Source: JBEVJK01 sp963791325
GTDB taxonomy: Bacteria; Pseudomonadota; Alphaproteobacteria; Rhizobiales; Rhizobiaceae
Length of the DNA stretch: 64,000 nt
Direction: 5' to 3'
Assembly: GCA_963791325.1 (NCBI GenBank)
Contig: CAWBRU010000008.1
Span: forward strand, 62,001-126,000
Made by a program: the position numbers and the translations under genes. The notes beneath the pieces were generated by a model. It was not told where the DNA came from and did no database searches. It saw only the letters and a list, made by a program, of their open reading frames with translations. Shown one piece after another: positions 62,731 to 64,000 of this stretch (position 1 is its first letter; each line of letters opens with the position of its first letter).

Positions 62731-63124
62731 CTATGCGGGGGCGGGAGCGGGCCGACGGACGACCGCCTCGATCTGCGCCTTGTCGACGATCAGGCCGTAG
62801 AGCTTGTTCTGGGCGACGATGGCGGCGACGGCGGCGCCGTGCTGGCGGTCCTCGACCGCATTGCGGCGGACTTCCTCCAGTTTGGCGTACTGCCCGTCGA
62901 CGGTGACGGCGGCGCGCGTCGGCATGCTTCGCCTGGAGTTCGCGCACCCGTTTGGCGATCTTGGGCGTCTTTAGACGGCGGTGGGCGCCGACGCCGGCGG
63001 CGTTCGGGGTCGCCTGGTAGCCGGCTTCGCGGACCGCTTCCACGCCGTTCATGCCGGACGCAACCGCCTGCGCGAAGCGCTCTTGTCGGGAGGACAGTTT
63101 TTCCGGCTTTGGCTTGGTCGACAT
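62731..63124 (-). pseudogene. Phage terminase small subunit-like, one frameshift
   Basis: DNA-recognition subunit of the packaging motor, upstream of the large subunit. The first part (LSSRQERFAQAVASGMNGVE, then REAGYQ and NAAGVGAHRRLKTPKIAKRV) is the typical helix-turn-helix start of terminase small subunits. The frame shifts near 62927 and continues as TRAAVTVDGQYAKLEEVRRN and AIVAQNKLYGLIVDKAQIE. Joined it is about 131 aa. Confidence 0.72.
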
Positions 63125-63271
63125 GGCGCGGGCACGATAACACCGATTTCGTGGCTGGCAAAGGCCGCCAGGACGCGGGAGCGTCGTCTTAGGGAGAGCC
63201 CGCGTCAGCGTCGTGGGAAGGACTCCACAGAGGGCGGGGAGGCTGCGGGCTGCCCCAGTGCCTCGGAAACG

Positions 63272-63535
63272 TCACAGACCGCGCCAGTGCGCCGCGCTCC
63301 GAACTTTCTGGCCCGGTTCGTACGGTCTCCACTTGCGGAAGCGCACACGACCGGTCGCATCCTCCTCGATCGTCAGTTCAGCACCTCGGTCGATGGTGGT
63401 GACGATGCCGATGACCTGCGAGCCATGGTGGCGGAAGCCGATGCGGCCGTGGAGTCCGCGCGCCTTGAGCACGCGGCAGGCATCGAACTCGGCGTTGACC
63501 GAACTGGTGACGATGGTTTCGCCATCGAGCCGCAC
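63272..63535 (-). CDS. Hypothetical protein (87 aa), possibly phage-derived
   Basis: Basic 87-aa protein (MRLDGETIVTSSVNAEFDAC, GLHGRIGFRHHGSQVIGIV, RVRFRKWRPYEPGQK). It looks like a small beta-barrel. No family recognised. It lies upstream of the terminase genes on the same strand and may belong to the same phage remnant. Confidence 0.5.
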   Translation of the reverse strand: MRLDGETIVTSSVNAEFDACRVLKARGLHGRIGFRHHGSQVIGIVTTIDRGAELTIEEDATGRVRFRKWRPYEPGQKVRSAAHWRGL

Positions 63536-63772
63536 CTCGTAACGCTGACCTCGGTCGCCACATGAGCCACGGTGCAGGACTCCGACGAAGTCCAGCTTTG
63601 GCGCTCGACGGGCGGAACGGCAGCGGGGATCTCGGCTTGATCAAGCATGGCTCGCTGAGCTTAGCGGTGCCGGCCGTGGCGCGCATGATGTCCTCTCCTT
63701 CAACTAGGCCGACGCGCTCGTGCCCTGCGTGGCTAGATGCGGAAACCGTGTCCTGCCATTACATTAGGGGGC

Positions 63773-63958
63773 ATGAACAAGACTGAGAAAATCGACCGAA
63801 TCGCCCTCGACATGGCCAGCGCAAGTCTTGAGGAAACAGCCACCAAGCTTGGCTTCACCCCCGACGAGGATGGCATCTTTAGCGAGAAGGCTGCCGCCGC
63901 CGTGCTGGAGCATTTCCGCGCGTGGGTGATCAGCGCCGACATTTGCAGCGACGACTAG
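63773..63958 (+). CDS. Small hypothetical protein (61 aa)
   Basis: A 61-aa acidic helical protein (MNKTEKIDRIALDMASASLE, then TATKLGFTPDEDGIFSEKAA). TAGGGGGC precedes the ATG at 63773; the frame opens further upstream but with unlike composition. No family recognised. Opposite in strand to the terminase cluster. Confidence 0.5.
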   Translation: MNKTEKIDRIALDMASASLEETATKLGFTPDEDGIFSEKAAAAVLEHFRAWVISADICSDD

Positions 63959-64000
63959 CCTCGGAACGCCCTGCGCCGGGCGTCCTTCTCGACAGGTTCA

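Overview
The window looks like chromosome of a GC-rich soil or plant-associated alphaproteobacterium of the order Rhizobiales, most like Mesorhizobium/Phyllobacteriaceae. Reasons: several ABC uptake operons for scarce nutrients, copies of the ~100-bp rhizobial intergenic mosaic repeat (RIME type, edge TAGAGCAATTCCAGG), a GH144-like glucan hydrolase, rhizobial-type promoters (CTTGNN-N17-CTATAT) and many small secreted Cys/Gly-rich proteins. No tRNA, rRNA, CRISPR array or intact transposase was seen. All family names rest on reading the protein sequence, not on database searches.

Layout. 0-5 kb: small unknown proteins, then a complete polar amino-acid ABC operon. 5-8.3 kb: small secreted protein, fasciclin protein, divergent XRE-cupin regulator, and a sulfatase gene broken by several frameshifts. 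8.6-15.4 kb: a tight BMP-type nucleoside uptake operon (binding protein, double ATPase, two permeases) fused to an amidohydrolase/deaminase and a purine-nucleoside phosphorylase, so import and salvage are co-transcribed. 16-20 kb: MFS transporter, LysR regulator, alpha/beta hydrolase. 20-22 kb: DUF1097 protein, a six-TM potassium-channel-like protein and, before it, a truncated duplicate of its last helix. 22-27 kb: AraC regulator, sugar/polyol ABC transporter and ribitol 2-dehydrogenase. 27-32.4 kb: DUF3237, DUF3606, OsmC, a frameshifted Cys/Met-metabolism PLP enzyme and an SrpA-type catalase-peroxidase. 32.5-39.7 kb: MscS channel with a C-terminal cNMP-like domain, glucan hydrolase, an amidohydrolase pseudogene, GST, DoxX/DUF6790-like membrane protein, and a proline-rich ORF.

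39.7-48.6 kb: cspA and rpsU sit 2 kb apart on the minus strand under near-identical promoters and leaders; between and around them are a transglycosylase, a holin-lysozyme fusion, secreted proteins, an OmpA-like protein, a MerR-B12 (CarH-like) regulator, a strongly structured noncoding stretch and proC. 48.6-59 kb: a minus-strand quaternary-amine locus with two tandem dimethylglycine/sarcosine-dehydrogenase-like enzymes, a non-pyrrolysine MttB-family methyltransferase and a glycine-betaine-type ABC transporter whose ATPase gene carries three frameshifts. 59-64 kb: a gene-poor patch, an HdeA-like protein and decayed or misread phage terminase genes.

Three window-wide patterns stand out. First, cspA and rpsU share a promoter plus the first ~75 nt of leader. 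Second, every RIME-type repeat abuts the 3' end of a gene, often supplying its TAG stop. Third, all four ABC binding-protein genes are followed by a strong hairpin before the next transport gene. Single-base frameshifts in five otherwise well-conserved genes suggest either decay or assembly error, so pseudogene calls should be read with that in mind.
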